A stretch of DNA of 14,919 nt, taken from the NCBI GenBank assembly GCA_035508595.1, contig DATJMR010000097.1, forward strand, positions 1 through 14,919, given 5' to 3'. Positions 14,494-14,919 of the stretch are shown piece after piece. Below the pieces are notes generated by a model. It saw only the letters and a list, made by a program, of their open reading frames with translations. It ran no database searches and was not told the DNA's origin. How positions within the stretch are numbered: the stretch's first letter is position 1; each line of letters opens with the position of its first letter. The stretch comes from Dyella_B sp035508595 (GTDB lineage: Bacteria > Pseudomonadota > Gammaproteobacteria > Xanthomonadales > Rhodanobacteraceae). The position numbers and the translations under genes were made by a program.

Positions 14494-14919
14494 GGCTCAC
14501 CCGGACAGAGGCTGTTGCACCGACGCGCAGGAAGGCGTGCCTTGATTCGTTCAAACGCACCCATACGGGAAAGCGTTGCGCCACGACCACCCAATTCAGG
14601 TTTCGACTCACTTCCGGAAGGCCCGGGCCGGCAAGCCCCTCGGGCTGGACACCCGCCCCCATGCTTTCCACGATGCCATGCAACGGCTGGTCTTCATGCC
14701 CCATGACCCAGACGGATGCGGCGTCGCCGGCGTGCAATCCGCGTAGATCCGTTTCACGAAAATTGGCGACGGCGTACCAACTGTTGTCGTCGATCAACGT
14801 AAAAAGCGGATGGCCGGCAACGGCAAACGATCCCAATGTGAGATTGAAGCCCACCACCGTGCCGTCCACGGATGCGCGAATGACGGTTTCGCGAAGATCG
14901 CGAGCCGCCAGGGCTTGCG
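14477..14919 (-). CDS. HlyD/MdtN-type membrane-fusion protein (5' partial, C-terminal part only)
   Basis: About 146 residues are visible; the frame is open to the window edge, and the in-frame GTG at 14869 is internal. The visible part starts in the end of the coiled-coil hairpin (QALAARDLRETVIRAS), then the second half of the lipoyl-like domain (VDGTVVGFNLTLGSFAVAGHPLFTLID), the beta-barrel (NSWYAVANFRETDLRGLHAGDAASVWVMG), and the closing barrel strands (PVWVRLNESRHAFLRVGATASVRV), all hallmarks of periplasmic adaptor proteins of the HlyD_D23/EmrA-MdtN group. It is the first gene of the efflux operon, overlapping the FUSC start by 17 bases, and should bridge the FUSC transporter and the TolC-type channel. 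The N-terminal membrane anchor and the promoter lie outside the window. Confidence 0.9.
   Translation of the reverse strand, partial: QALAARDLRETVIRASVDGTVVGFNLTLGSFAVAGHPLFTLIDDNSWYAVANFRETDLRGLHAGDAASVWVMGHEDQPLHGIVESMGAGVQPEGLAGPGLPEVSRNLNWVVVAQRFPVWVRLNESRHAFLRVGATASVRVSHARAD

Overview
The window is a compact, GC-rich (roughly 60%) bacterial chromosome segment with strong G/C preference at third codon positions, many overlapping stop/start codons and short Shine-Dalgarno-led spacers. The protein families (non-heme chloroperoxidase-type hydrolase, XapX, DoxX, alginate-export porin, DUF1275, GlxA/AraC regulator, FUSC efflux unit with an outer-membrane channel) indicate a Gram-negative proteobacterium. 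A Rhodanobacteraceae (Dyella/Rhodanobacter-like) or Burkholderiales host is my guess from family content, not something proved here. No tRNA, rRNA, CRISPR array, intact insertion sequence or phage gene was seen.

Region 1 (1-7202, plus strand) is a tight run of eight genes: an alpha/beta hydrolase cut by the window edge, a YcaC-like isochorismatase-family hydrolase, a small XapX membrane protein, a YtcJ-like amidohydrolase with a Cys/His-rich tail, a DoxX membrane protein, a secreted protein with two VOC (glyoxalase-fold) domains, an alginate-export-type outer-membrane porin and a DUF1275 membrane protein. From XapX to the porin the genes overlap or are 1 base apart, so they are very probably co-transcribed. 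Together they suggest uptake across the outer membrane, periplasmic handling and cytoplasmic hydrolysis of an unidentified compound, or detoxification of a reactive one. A terminator-like hairpin with a T7 tract separates the first hydrolase from the rest.

Region 2 (7203-7584) is a convergent gap with no gene I can support. Region 3 (7585-10820) has a minus-strand group (SnoaL/NTF2-like protein and two short-chain dehydrogenases) divergent from a plus-strand GlxA-type AraC regulator with a DJ-1/PfpI domain. The intergenic strip between the regulator and the first dehydrogenase holds a candidate promoter and a short inverted repeat. The downstream dehydrogenase has no ATG/GTG/TTG start where its Rossmann fold begins: the expected start reads ATA. 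A perfect 13-bp inverted repeat lies between it and the SnoaL-like gene.

Region 4 (10821-11144) carries a decayed N-terminal fragment of a PoxB-like thiamine-diphosphate enzyme, evidence of past rearrangement. Region 5 (11145-14919, minus strand) is a three-gene tripartite efflux operon read as membrane-fusion protein (cut by the window edge), FUSC inner-membrane transporter and TolC-family outer-membrane channel, with overlapping gene ends.
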